This document shows, piece by piece, positions 54,956 to 62,564 of a stretch of DNA of 64,000 nt (the stretch's first letter is position 1; every line of letters starts with the position of its first letter). The DNA lies in assembly GCA_044229535.1 (NCBI GenBank), contig JBGASU010000001.1, positions 1,240,001-1,304,000 on the forward strand, read 5' to 3'. The position numbers and the translations under genes are program-made. Source of the stretch: CAZLFQ01 sp044229535. GTDB lineage: Bacteria > Pseudomonadota > Alphaproteobacteria > Rickettsiales > Midichloriaceae. The notes beneath the pieces were generated by a model. It did no database searches. It worked only from the letters and a program-made list of their open reading frames with translations, and was not told the DNA's origin.

Positions 54956-55864
54956 TTAATTGCGTTGAATAGCTAATTTTTCTTGTAAATAAGTCATTCT
55001 GTTTCGAATAGCGTTACTGTTTTGAGGTAATACTTCGTTTGTTGCATCAGACTCGACAATTTGCTTATAAACAGAAATTGCTTCATGATATTTTTTCATA
55101 TTATCGTATATAACTGCAAGATTATAACGATATTGGAGTACTTCAGGAGAAAGAGTTATTGCTCTCTTTAAGTATTGTTCTGCTGTAGCATAGTCGCCCA
55201 TTTGGGCGTATATCATACCAATTTGTGCTTGGACAGGGCTAAATTCATGGTTTTCGGCTTCAAGAGTTTTTAGCTCAGTTAGCGCTTGTCCAGGAGATTC
55301 TTCTGACATGAGGACGAGGTAATTATTTAAGGCTTTTTTATATTGCGGATCAACGGCAAGGAGTTTTTTATAGTGAATTTTCGCTTCTTTATATTGAACT
55401 AGCTTTTGGTATAGTGATGCAATACCAAAGAGTATATTGGTGTTGTTAGGCTCTTTTTCTAGGGCTTTTTTATAAAGAGTTAGTGCAGCCTCAGATTGTC
55501 CAGAAATAGCGGCTTTATAGGCGTGGGCAACAAGTGTTGAGATATCATTTGCATCTGTATCTTTGACCTTAAATCCAAGTGCTGATTTGAATTTACCATT
55601 TTCTTCTGTAGAAGAGGGTATCTCTCTTCTTGGCATATCGTACATTATTGATATGTTTTCATCTTTCCCAGATTTTTCATTTATTTTGACTGGTACGATA
55701 TTTTTTTTATATTGGCCAAAAATATCTTTATTTGAGAGTTCTTTTATTTCTTTCCCAATTGTTACGGTGGTGTCTGGTGTAGAGTTTTTTGCTGTAGTGC
55801 TATCTTCAGCTGATGCAGGCTTTATTAGTGTTAGAAGTGCTAGCGCTAAGATAATTTTTTGCAT
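54956..55864 (-). CDS. Secreted TPR-repeat protein
   Basis: The 302-residue protein has a signal peptide (MQKIILALALLTLIKPASA) and a low-complexity linker up to about residue 105. About five tetratricopeptide repeats follow, seen in AALTLYKKALEKEPNNTNIL, AKIHYKKLLAVDPQYKKALN, ATAEQYLKRAITLSPEVLQY and EAISVYKQIVESDATNE. TPRs mediate protein-protein contacts. The protein is probably periplasmic. It lies upstream of the pilT gene on the same strand (52-base gap) and could assist pilus or envelope assembly; this is inference. Confidence 0.75.
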   Translation of the reverse strand: MQKIILALALLTLIKPASAEDSTTAKNSTPDTTVTIGKEIKELSNKDIFGQYKKNIVPVKINEKSGKDENISIMYDMPRREIPSSTEENGKFKSALGFKVKDTDANDISTLVAHAYKAAISGQSEAALTLYKKALEKEPNNTNILFGIASLYQKLVQYKEAKIHYKKLLAVDPQYKKALNNYLVLMSEESPGQALTELKTLEAENHEFSPVQAQIGMIYAQMGDYATAEQYLKRAITLSPEVLQYRYNLAVIYDNMKKYHEAISVYKQIVESDATNEVLPQNSNAIRNRMTYLQEKLAIQRN

Positions 55865-55971
55865 GTCAAAAATAAACCAAAAAGTCTTATATTACTAATT
55901 GATAACGCAGTATTCCAGATTGTGCAAGCAGCTAAGTGTGAAAAACAAGAATAGAAATGCTGAGCTTAGTA

Positions 55972-56511
55972 TCATCCGCCTTCAACAATAAGCTCTTGAA
56001 TTTTTTCAGCAACGCCAACCAGCTCTAAACAGTCTGGCGCTTTGGTCTTAATATCAAAGTTCGGTAGGCTATAATTATTCTCTTTAGCCACCTCTAGAAA
56101 CTCAAGAGTTATTTCAGTGTTTTTAACAGTGTTCTCTTGCATGGCATTAAAACACAATAATCCTATCGCATTAGAAATAGCCTTTTCTGAAATCTCATTA
56201 GAAGCTATGTTAGACTTAAAAATGTCTAATGCTTTCTGAGCATTCATATTAGCGGCAGCTGCTGTTAATTGCTTCTCTACAGGCACTGGATTAAGGGGTT
56301 TGAATGGGTAAATTCCATAGTGAGCCGCAACCCCATATGCAAGTATGCCCATTACAGTAAATATTGTGCTTGGGTAAATATAAGAATGCCCAGAAGCTTG
56401 CCCAACATTTTGTTGAGGTAATTGCACAGCAGGAACTGCAAGTAAAGCAGCTACCATCAATGGTCCTGCAGTTTGTACATGGTCATTGTTTTCGTTGTAC
56501 GGAACTTCCAT
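55972..56511 (-). CDS. Hypothetical protein with one or two membrane segments
   Basis: The 179-residue protein has hydrophobic stretches at about 14-32 (AGPLMVAALLAVPAVQL) and 48-66 (TIFTVMGILAYGVAAHYGI). A soluble C-terminal half follows, with helices and Cys in LLCFNAMQENT and APDCLELVG. I recognise no family. It is divergent from the gene at 56664, and the 152-base gap between them holds a long inverted repeat at 56593-56619. Confidence 0.5.
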   Translation of the reverse strand: MEVPYNENNDHVQTAGPLMVAALLAVPAVQLPQQNVGQASGHSYIYPSTIFTVMGILAYGVAAHYGIYPFKPLNPVPVEKQLTAAAANMNAQKALDIFKSNIASNEISEKAISNAIGLLCFNAMQENTVKNTEITLEFLEVAKENNYSLPNFDIKTKAPDCLELVGVAEKIQELIVEGG

Positions 56512-56592
56512 AAAACCTTATAAAAATTGAGCTAGCAGAATAGCATAACAGGCCTAAGATAACAATATTTGTCAATAAAGCACAAATCTTTG

Positions 56593-56619
56593 AATTGGTT
56601 AACTATTTGTTAACCAATT
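56593..56619. promoter_or_regulatory. Perfect dyad between divergent genes
   Basis: AATTGGTTAAC (56593-56603), a 5-base spacer TATTT, and GTTAACCAATT (56609-56619) form an 11-bp perfect inverted repeat. It lies 44 bases upstream of the ATG at 56664. It could be an operator for a dimeric repressor or, with the following T-rich bases, a hairpin in RNA. Confidence 0.45.
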
Positions 56620-56663
56620 TTGTTTATTACTAATGTCATGGTAACGATCTCAGGGAGGAAGGG

Positions 56664-57101
56664 ATGAGTAATAAAAGAGTAAAAGCGGTTTTGGATCATT
56701 TTCATAATTTTAGACATACACTTGAAGGTGGGGTTAATATTATAAATGGCAATAATAAAGCTGGCATCAAAAATTTTTCTAGAACAATTGATCACGCTGT
56801 TGGAGAGTTGGAGAGTCTTAGGATTGACTTAAGGGATCAGCATTTAGATGATGCTACTCGCTCTGCAAGCAAAGCGAAGCATTGTTTTGCTGACCTTAGC
56901 CGCATGTTGAGAGATTGTTCTAATGGTGCTGTTATTAGTGCTGAACAGGCAAAAACTTCTCTTTTTAACGGGTTTAAAGCTTTGGATGAAGTGGCAAATG
57001 TTGTTCATAAAAAGGATGATCAACATACTAAGCATAGTCAGGCGCCAAGAGTCAAGTATAAGCCTAAAGAAAAAGAAGAGAAAGCAGCTCAGGAAAGATA
57101 G
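56664..57101 (+). CDS. Hypothetical helical protein
   Basis: The 145-residue protein is preceded by a very strong GGGAGGAAGGG ribosome binding region just before the ATG. It looks mostly helical, with repeated charged heptad-like stretches (HAVGELESLRIDLRDQHLDDATRSASKAKH) and a Lys/Glu-rich tail (KPKEKEEKAAQER). There is no signal peptide, membrane segment or known motif. The strong ribosome binding site and the upstream dyad suggest regulated, possibly high expression. Confidence 0.55.
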   Translation: MSNKRVKAVLDHFHNFRHTLEGGVNIINGNNKAGIKNFSRTIDHAVGELESLRIDLRDQHLDDATRSASKAKHCFADLSRMLRDCSNGAVISAEQAKTSLFNGFKALDEVANVVHKKDDQHTKHSQAPRVKYKPKEKEEKAAQER

Positions 57102-57192
57102 GCATAAATCTTTAGCCTAGGTGAACTTTATTATTGACTTTATATCCATTTATCGGTACAAGATAGGCTCTTAGAAATAAATGGATAGTATT

Positions 57193-57492
57193 ATGTTTGC
57201 AGTATTAGAGACTGGAAGTAAGCAATATCACGTACAAGTAGGCGATGTTATTAGAGTAGAAAGAATGGCTGGGGAGCAAGGTTCAACAGTTAAATTAGAT
57301 CGCGTTCTTATGGCTGGTGATAAAATTGGCGCGCCACTAATTGCTGGTGCGGTTGTAACAGCAGAAATACTTGAGCATAAGAAATCTGATAAAGTGATAA
57401 TTTTCAAAAAGAAACGCCGTCATAATTACCGCAGAAAGCGTGGTCATAGACAGAATATTTCTGTATTGAGAATCAAAGAAATTAAAGCATAG
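57193..57492 (+). CDS. rplU: 50S ribosomal protein L21
   Basis: The protein MFAVLETGSKQYHVQVGDVIRVERM ends with KKKRRHNYRRKRGHRQNISVLRI, the L21 signature. The ATG at 57193 matches the conserved N-terminus; an in-frame ATG at 57181 would add four residues. L21 binds 23S rRNA. It is followed by rpmA after 25 bases, the usual order. Confidence 0.95.
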   Translation: MFAVLETGSKQYHVQVGDVIRVERMAGEQGSTVKLDRVLMAGDKIGAPLIAGAVVTAEILEHKKSDKVIIFKKKRRHNYRRKRGHRQNISVLRIKEIKA

Positions 57493-57517
57493 TTATAAAT
57501 AAAATTGAGGGTCTAAA

Positions 57518-57772
57518 ATGGCAACGAAAAAAGCTGGTGGTAGTTCCAAGAACGGTAGAGATTCAGAAAGCAAAAGGTTAGGTGTTAAAATTTATGGCGG
57601 CGAAGCTGTAACTTCGGGAAACATCATAGTAAGACAACGTGGCACACAATTCCATCCAGGTCTTGGTGTTGGCATGGGCAGAGATTACACAATATTTGCT
57701 ACTCAAGAAGGTGTGGTTGAGTTCAAAACACGCTCGAAAGGTAGAAGATATATCAGTGTAGTTGCTGCTTAA
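57518..57772 (+). CDS. rpmA: 50S ribosomal protein L27
   Basis: The 84-residue protein begins MATKKAGGSSKNGRDSESKRLGVKIYGG and contains QRGTQFHPGLGVGMGRDYTIFA, the L27 pattern. Its N-terminal arm reaches the peptidyl-transferase centre. A GAGG ribosome binding site lies upstream of the ATG. In many bacteria obgE follows; here tRNA-Ile and the toxin array do. Confidence 0.96.
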   Translation: MATKKAGGSSKNGRDSESKRLGVKIYGGEAVTSGNIIVRQRGTQFHPGLGVGMGRDYTIFATQEGVVEFKTRSKGRRYISVVAA

Positions 57773-57778
57773 TAACTT

Positions 57779-57855
<77 letters not shown>

Positions 57856-57876
57856 TTTTAAAGAAAAAATTCTAAA

Positions 57877-57900
57877 AGGCATTTAACTGCCTCTTTTTTT
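57877..57900 (+). terminator. Candidate intrinsic terminator after tRNA-Ile
   Basis: AGGCA (57877-57881) and TGCCT (57888-57892) can form a short stem with loop TTTAAC, followed by a run of seven T (57894-57900). The stem is only 5 bp, so strength is uncertain. Confidence 0.5.
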
Positions 57901-58326
57901 ATGAATATCTTTAGCAGCGCTGGAGATTGTATCAAAAAACCCATCCTGATAAAACATCCTTGTTGTTTCAATTTCAAAGCCATCCTCGCTCTCTCTAGCA
58001 TTGATATCGCGGTTTAAATCGCCATGAATATTACCTTCAATTTTCCCACGCCCAATTGTGGCATAAGTTTCTTTCTCTTTATCAGTCATGCCGAACAATA
58101 GATTTATACGCTCTGCTCTAGCTTGAGAATGTAGATGTTTAGTATCGAAATCTATACCCGCTCCAAATTCAAAGCCATTGATATAACTGTCTAAATGCTC
58201 GTTAAATATATCGAGTGCTTTTATTTCTAAGTTACCACCATCTTGAAGTTTTCCATTCTCATCTATCTTCGCCTGCGCGACCAACCCACCTAAATTATGA
58301 AAACTTTCTTTTATAACTATGTTCAC
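57883..58326 (-). pseudogene. Truncated remnant of a CDI-type toxin module (pretoxin part only)
   Basis: From the GTG at 58326 this encodes 147 residues (VNIVIKESFHNLGGLVAQAK ...) that match the first 142 or so residues of the complete module at 60535-62154 almost exactly. The match stops at KDIH, after which five unrelated residues (KKRGS) precede the stop. The segment includes TYATIGRGKIEGNIHGDLNRD, resembling the region before the toxin tip in CdiA/filamentous haemagglutinins. The toxin domain and any immunity gene are missing. It ends 28 bases from tRNA-Ile, at the edge of the array. Confidence 0.75.
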
Positions 58327-58544
58327 ACTTTCCGGATTTGTTTAAAAATTTTTGATCCTACTTAAGGCTTCAGGGGGGGGGTAGGTCAAAAATTTTTAAG
58401 TTATAACTTTCCAGCTTTTTTGGCTTCTTCTTCCAAAGTTTTTACTATCCATTGCATCCAAGGATAGTAATCTTTCAACTCTGTCTCATGTCCTTGGTCA
58501 AATGGATATTTATTACATGTATCTTGTACCCATTGAGCAGGAAA
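57902..58544. repeat. Module-junction direct repeat, copy 1
   Basis: About 643 bases near-identical, apart from scattered single-base changes and the G-run, to 61730-62370. It spans the first part of a toxin module, the spacer with the G-run hairpin, and the 3' half of an immunity gene (last 48 codons). Confidence 0.85.
58344..58397. repeat. Inverted repeat with G-run loop, copy 1
   Basis: Arm AAAAATTTTTGATCCTAC (58344-58361) pairs with GTAGGTCAAAAATTTTT (58381-58397) with one bulged base. The loop holds a run of G that reaches nine (58373-58381, the last base shared with the right arm). It lies between an immunity gene and the next module. Confidence 0.75.
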
Positions 58545-58739
58545 CGGTTCCAACTCTAAAACCTCTTTGCCTTGGGCTAGGGTTTTTTGAAGAACATCAG
58601 AATCAAAAATTGAAACATACCGCTTTATTGTATCTATGTCTTTTCTATCTTCGTAATAGCCATCGTCTAAAAAATAACATAGCAAATTAGTCAAACCTCC
58701 TTGATATTTTTTATCTAAATCTATCTCATTAATTTTCAT
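58401..58739 (-). CDS. Candidate immunity protein for an RNase A-like CDI toxin (copy in module 3)
   Basis: The 112-residue acidic protein starts 1 base after the toxin stop. It has LLCYFLDDGYYEDRKDIDTI, a pattern like the FLGGYFHQDW...DVI start of CdiI-type immunity proteins, and a C-terminal half rich in aromatic and acidic residues (PFPAQWVQDTCNKYPFD). Its last 48 residues are identical to those of the protein at 62227-62553, while the first 60 differ widely. Position and size suit an antitoxin that binds and blocks the toxin encoded just upstream. The assignment is inferred from position and a weak family match. Confidence 0.6.
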   Translation of the reverse strand: MKINEIDLDKKYQGGLTNLLCYFLDDGYYEDRKDIDTIKRYVSIFDSDVLQKTLAQGKEVLELEPFPAQWVQDTCNKYPFDQGHETELKDYYPWMQWIVKTLEEEAKKAGKL

Positions 58740-59813
58740 CTATTTTACCGGATACGAGGTTAATACTTCTACTTCTTTACCAATTTTTACAAGCACAACT
58801 TTAACTTTATTAGAATCAAACTTAATTCCATTTTTAGTTATTCCATGCCCAATCTTATTATCAAACACTTTTGTGATTGGAAGGGTCTCTCTTTCTTTAG
58901 CGCTTTCAGCCCACTTCACTATATCATCATTATTATGTTTAAGCACTTCTTTCACAGCTTCATTCGCTGTTTTATAATCTGGGAATGTTGTTGCCTCAGG
59001 TAAATTTCTGCCTTTCAAATACTCACCACTCTTCCCAACATGCCTTTCTTCAGAATGTCCTCCATGAGCTCCTCCTTCACTATCCCTCAATTTGAACTTT
59101 TCAGTAACTATCCTACCATCTTTAATTTCAACTTTAGCTAAAACACTCATATCAATCCCTTCAGGAATTGTAAAGCTTTCGTCATTGTTAGCATATTGCT
59201 CCCAATCAAATCCAGGAATGTTATTAACTGTAGTGTCTGCTAAAAATTCTTCATCTTGCGATTTGTAATTATGTTCAGGAGTCCACATTGTGGTATCAAT
59301 CTCTTCCGCAGCGTCAAAACCTTCGGTTATAATTTTTCCAGCAGCGAAGGCGCCTGTTAAAGTTAATGCCACAAGGTTGACACAAGCTGGGTTTGCAGCA
59401 CAAGCTTCTATTGCCGTTGTTACAGCTCCTACAGCTAATTGCAATGCAGCAGGTTGGGCTACTGCGAATGGATTCTCATGAATCTTTATCAAGCTGTTTC
59501 CTAAAATCGCCAATGCTTCGTTTTCACTTAATCCTTTATTCACTAAATGTTGATAAAGCTTCACTGAAACTTCCTGCATCTCAGGATTCCCCGATAGAAC
59601 TCTATGCACATCCACACAAGCAATATCTTCCTTGATTTTCTCTAAAGATTTACTCGGTTGCGATGCTTTGTTTTCTTTGAGTATATCCTTCAACGCCTCG
59701 TCTTCATCCGCATCGTAATCAATCACATCCCAGATGGTGAGTTCTGGTTCTGGGGTGGGTGAGATTTTATCCGATATCCAAGCCGCCGCATCTGCAAAGG
59801 GTTTTAAGCCATA
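58740..59813 (-). CDS. Orphan CDI toxin tip with RNase A-like domain (module 3, 5' truncated)
   Basis: The open frame runs from just after a TAA at 59814-59816 to 58740. Homology to the sister module starts at KPFADAAAW, and the first usual start codon is GTG at 59726 (328 residues). A pretoxin region (IWDVIDYDADEDEALKDIL; NPACVNLVALTLTGAFAAGK) precedes a C-terminal domain of about 115 residues with GGAHGGHSEERHVGKSGEYL, ATTFPDYKTANEAV and the end LTSYP. This matches the bacterial RNase A-like CdiA-CT family, where His, Arg, Thr and Tyr residues in these places form the active site. It would cleave RNA in a target cell. With its delivery part missing, it is a displaced cassette. Confidence 0.75.
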   Translation of the reverse strand, partial: YGLKPFADAAAWISDKISPTPEPELTIWDVIDYDADEDEALKDILKENKASQPSKSLEKIKEDIACVDVHRVLSGNPEMQEVSVKLYQHLVNKGLSENEALAILGNSLIKIHENPFAVAQPAALQLAVGAVTTAIEACAANPACVNLVALTLTGAFAAGKIITEGFDAAEEIDTTMWTPEHNYKSQDEEFLADTTVNNIPGFDWEQYANNDESFTIPEGIDMSVLAKVEIKDGRIVTEKFKLRDSEGGAHGGHSEERHVGKSGEYLKGRNLPEATTFPDYKTANEAVKEVLKHNNDDIVKWAESAKERETLPITKVFDNKIGHGITKNGIKFDSNKVKVVLVKIGKEVEVLTSYPVK

Positions 59814-59842
59814 TTAACTATGTTCAATCGATTAATGCTATT

Positions 59843-60538
59843 TTACTTGTCATAATTCACAATTTTGCATTGGGCGTATCCCAAGAAAAAATCCACTCCT
59901 TTAAATTTGTGTTTTCTTAGTTCATCTCGCAAATTATCACTAATGAGTACTTTATTAATATTTGTTACAGAATCCTTGCAGATTACAGCTTCATTAATCA
60001 CTTTTTTGTCAAATGCGATTACACGCATAGAAGATGCATGTGGTTCATTATAATCATTATAGTACATATTTTTTTCACTACCATCCCAAGTAAATGCTTC
60101 TACTCTATTAATTACATTTACTGCCTTGTAATCAGTGATCTCTTCTCCATTTTGCAAAGTTATAATTACATCAATTATTTGAACTTTATCTCCACAATGT
60201 TGTTTAAACAATTCAGCTATATGTGTTTTCATTACTGGAATAGTTAAACCTGCAGTTCTTAAAAAATCATACTTAAATAACTTTTCTTTTGTGACTGTTT
60301 TTTTTTCTTTATCAGTATGTTCGTAATAAAAATAAAGACATTTTACGTGAGCTTCATAGCCTTCAGAAATAGAGCGGTTAATTGGGTTATATACAGTAAT
60401 TCTTTCAGGAGCCATTCCAAATCTGTTAGTCGCCAAATACTCTTCTAAAGACTCTGTTGCCGCAGCTTTGATTTTATCTCTGTCTGTAGTTAAAAGAAAA
60501 TATTCTGGTGTTCCGTCACCACAAATTAAAATTGTCAT
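59843..60538 (-). CDS. Candidate Imm11-like (DUF1629-type) immunity protein
   Basis: The 231-residue protein overlaps the toxin stop by ATGA-type coupling (60535-60538). Its C-terminal part (MRVIAFDKKVINEAVICKD ... VLISDNLRDELRKHKFKGVDFF) resembles the imm11/DUF1629 pattern (FVLSEKLKE.L.....GVEF). It has no signal peptide or membrane segment, as expected for a cytoplasmic immunity protein. Its inferred job is to neutralise the HNH/AHH-type nuclease encoded just upstream. The family match is by eye and should be treated as tentative. Confidence 0.6.
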   Translation of the reverse strand: MTILICGDGTPEYFLLTTDRDKIKAAATESLEEYLATNRFGMAPERITVYNPINRSISEGYEAHVKCLYFYYEHTDKEKKTVTKEKLFKYDFLRTAGLTIPVMKTHIAELFKQHCGDKVQIIDVIITLQNGEEITDYKAVNVINRVEAFTWDGSEKNMYYNDYNEPHASSMRVIAFDKKVINEAVICKDSVTNINKVLISDNLRDELRKHKFKGVDFFLGYAQCKIVNYDK

Positions 60539-62154
60539 TTTATACCTTCTATATCTTTTTTATATAACTCTGATTTGCCATGATATAAACTCTCTTTCTC
60601 TAGATTTACTTCTTTCCAATATCTAGCTTCTATTTGGTCTTTTGTTATAATTTTGTTTTCATATTCTTTATAAATTTTGTCAAGGTTACCTTTCATTTTT
60701 TCTCCGTGGTCAAGTGTATGTCTCCCACTATGGGTATTCATAGATGGGTGTATACCAGAGTTTTTTGGCAATGGCATAATATTTCTTGGGTCATTAAGAA
60801 TTTTTTCATCTAGTAATCCTTCTTTAAATAAATCTGATTTTTTTAGTTCAGAATTCTTGTTACTAAAGACATGGTGTCGTTGAATTTTACTCGGATCGAC
60901 ATTTAAAAGCCACTTGTTATAGTCTTCAGCCCAGTCAAAACCTTCAACACCATGCTTCTTGTGAAGTGCTGCGTTTATTTTGTTTATACCTGTATAATCA
61001 GAACTATCAACAGACTTGTAATCAGCGTCAATTTTTGAAACTTTTTTAGCACTCACGGAATGCAGAATCTGCTTCATTGCTGAGCTACCTTCGGCGACTC
61101 CCACAGTAATCATAGCGGTGCCTGCAACTAAAATTCGTGCTTCCTCTTTATTAAGACTGCTGTACCTTGACATTAATTGTTCAGCTCCCGCTTCTATTGC
61201 TGCGTTTGCTCCCGCTGCAATATGCTCTCCTGCAACTAAGTTAATGGCTTCGCCCGAAAGCTCGCCTCTAACTGAATTCGCAAAACCTGCTGGCCCTGCT
61301 ATTAATGTCTGGAGTGCAATGTTAAATGCTCGCAGTCCCTGCTCTGCAACCCATGGGTGATCTTCCGCAAACTCCATATATGCCGCATGCAAAACTACTA
61401 GCTTTTCCGCTACGGCCTTCACCGCCGCTTCTTCCTTAAGCCTATGCTGTATTGGATCTGTAGCCGCTCCTTCTAAATCTGGGAGTGGTTTTACAATTAT
61501 AGTTTCGTCAACAATGTTATTTAATCTTGCTTTGAAGTCTTGTATTTCTTCCTTTGCAAAAATATCGTTGAGTACTAAGTCTTCTAAACAATCTTCATCT
61601 ACATCATAATCAATCACATCCCAGATGGTGAGTTTAGGTTCTGGGGTGGGTGAGATTTTATCTGATACCCAAGCCGCAGCATCTGCAAATGGTTTTGCAA
61701 CATTGGTTAATATCGATGAAGGATTGGCGTGAATATCTTTAGCAGCGCTGGAGATTGTATCAAAAAACCCATCCTGATAAAACATCCTTGTTGTTTCAAT
61801 TTCAAAACCATCTTCGCTCTCTCTAGCATTGATATCACGGTTTAAATCGCCATGAATATTACCTTCAATTTTCCCACGCCCAATTGTGGCATAAGTTTCT
61901 TTCTCTTTATCGGTCATGCCGAATAATAGATTTATACGCTCTGCTCTAGCTTGAGAATGTAGATATTTAGTATCGAAATCTATACCCGCTCCAAATTCAA
62001 AGCCATTGATATAACTGTCTAAATGCTCGTTAAATATATCGAGTGCTTTTATTTCTAAGTTACCACCATCTTGAAGTTTTCCATTCTCATCTATCTTCGC
62101 CTGCGCGACCAACCCACCTAAATTATGAAAACTTTCTTTTATAACTATGTTCAC
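60535..62154 (-). CDS. CDI-type toxin module with HNH/AHH-like nuclease tip (module 2)
   Basis: From GTG 62154 (weak GGAA upstream) this encodes 539 residues: a pretoxin segment (NLGGLVAQAK ... TYATIGRGKIEGNIHGDLNRD ... PTPEPKLTIWDVIDYD) shared with the neighbouring modules, a variable helical middle, and a C-terminal nuclease (about 415-539) with QRHHVFSNKNS, ILNDPRNIMPLPK and HPSMNTHSGRHTLDHGEKM. The HH ... NDPRN ... LP ... H ... SGRH order fits the AHH branch of HNH/endonuclease VII toxins, which cut DNA or RNA. It lacks a signal peptide and a secretion domain, so it is probably an orphan cassette downstream of a full-length gene beyond the window. Confidence 0.75.
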   Translation of the reverse strand: MNIVIKESFHNLGGLVAQAKIDENGKLQDGGNLEIKALDIFNEHLDSYINGFEFGAGIDFDTKYLHSQARAERINLLFGMTDKEKETYATIGRGKIEGNIHGDLNRDINARESEDGFEIETTRMFYQDGFFDTISSAAKDIHANPSSILTNVAKPFADAAAWVSDKISPTPEPKLTIWDVIDYDVDEDCLEDLVLNDIFAKEEIQDFKARLNNIVDETIIVKPLPDLEGAATDPIQHRLKEEAAVKAVAEKLVVLHAAYMEFAEDHPWVAEQGLRAFNIALQTLIAGPAGFANSVRGELSGEAINLVAGEHIAAGANAAIEAGAEQLMSRYSSLNKEEARILVAGTAMITVGVAEGSSAMKQILHSVSAKKVSKIDADYKSVDSSDYTGINKINAALHKKHGVEGFDWAEDYNKWLLNVDPSKIQRHHVFSNKNSELKKSDLFKEGLLDEKILNDPRNIMPLPKNSGIHPSMNTHSGRHTLDHGEKMKGNLDKIYKEYENKIITKDQIEARYWKEVNLEKESLYHGKSELYKKDIEGIK

Positions 62155-62370
62155 ACTTTCCGGATTTGTTTAAAAATTTTTGATCCTACTTAAGGCTTCG
62201 GGGGGGGTAGGTCAAAAATTTTTAAGTTATAACTTTCCAGCTTTTTTGGCTTCTTCTTCCAAAGTTTTTACTATCCATTGCATCCAAGGATAGTAATCTT
62301 TCAACTCTGTCTCATGTCCTTGGTCAAATGGATATTTATTACATGTATCTTGTACCCATTGAGCAGGAAA
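61730..62370. repeat. Module-junction direct repeat, copy 2
   Basis: About 641 bases matching 57902-58544; the difference of two bases falls in the G-run. The left part also matches 63667-64000, and that match extends further left through the shared pretoxin segment. Confidence 0.85.
62172..62223. repeat. Inverted repeat with G-run loop, copy 2
   Basis: The same arms as copy 1, AAAAATTTTTGATCCTAC (62172-62189) and GTAGGTCAAAAATTTTT (62207-62223), enclose a run of eight G (62200-62207). The loop is two bases shorter than in copy 1. Confidence 0.75.
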
Positions 62371-62553
62371 TGGATCCAATCCCAAAACTTCTTTACCTTG
62401 GTCTAGGGTTTTTTGAATTTGCTCAGCATTATACTCTTTAACAAATCTGACTATCGTATCTATATCTTTACGATCATCATAATATCCGTCATCAAGAAAA
62501 TATAATAAAAGACAGTCAAGCCAATTATACTTATCATTATATTTAATATCCAT
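62227..62553 (-). CDS. Candidate immunity protein for an RNase A-like CDI toxin (module 1)
   Basis: The 108-residue protein starts 11 bases after the stop of the toxin tip at 62565. Its N-terminal part (LLLYFLDDGYYDDRKDIDTI) follows the same pattern as the module 3 protein but differs elsewhere, and its last 48 residues are identical to that protein. The divergent half presumably carries specificity for the adjacent toxin. The assignment rests on position, size and similarity to CdiI-type proteins. Confidence 0.6.
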   Translation of the reverse strand: MDIKYNDKYNWLDCLLLYFLDDGYYDDRKDIDTIVRFVKEYNAEQIQKTLDQGKEVLGLDPFPAQWVQDTCNKYPFDQGHETELKDYYPWMQWIVKTLEEEAKKAGKL

Positions 62554-62564
62554 AATATTACCTC

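Noticed and set aside
58344..58397. Integron attC site
   Set aside because: The arms are AT-rich and lack the R'/R'' box pattern, no integrase is visible, and the unit repeats with flanking coding DNA rather than with single cassettes.
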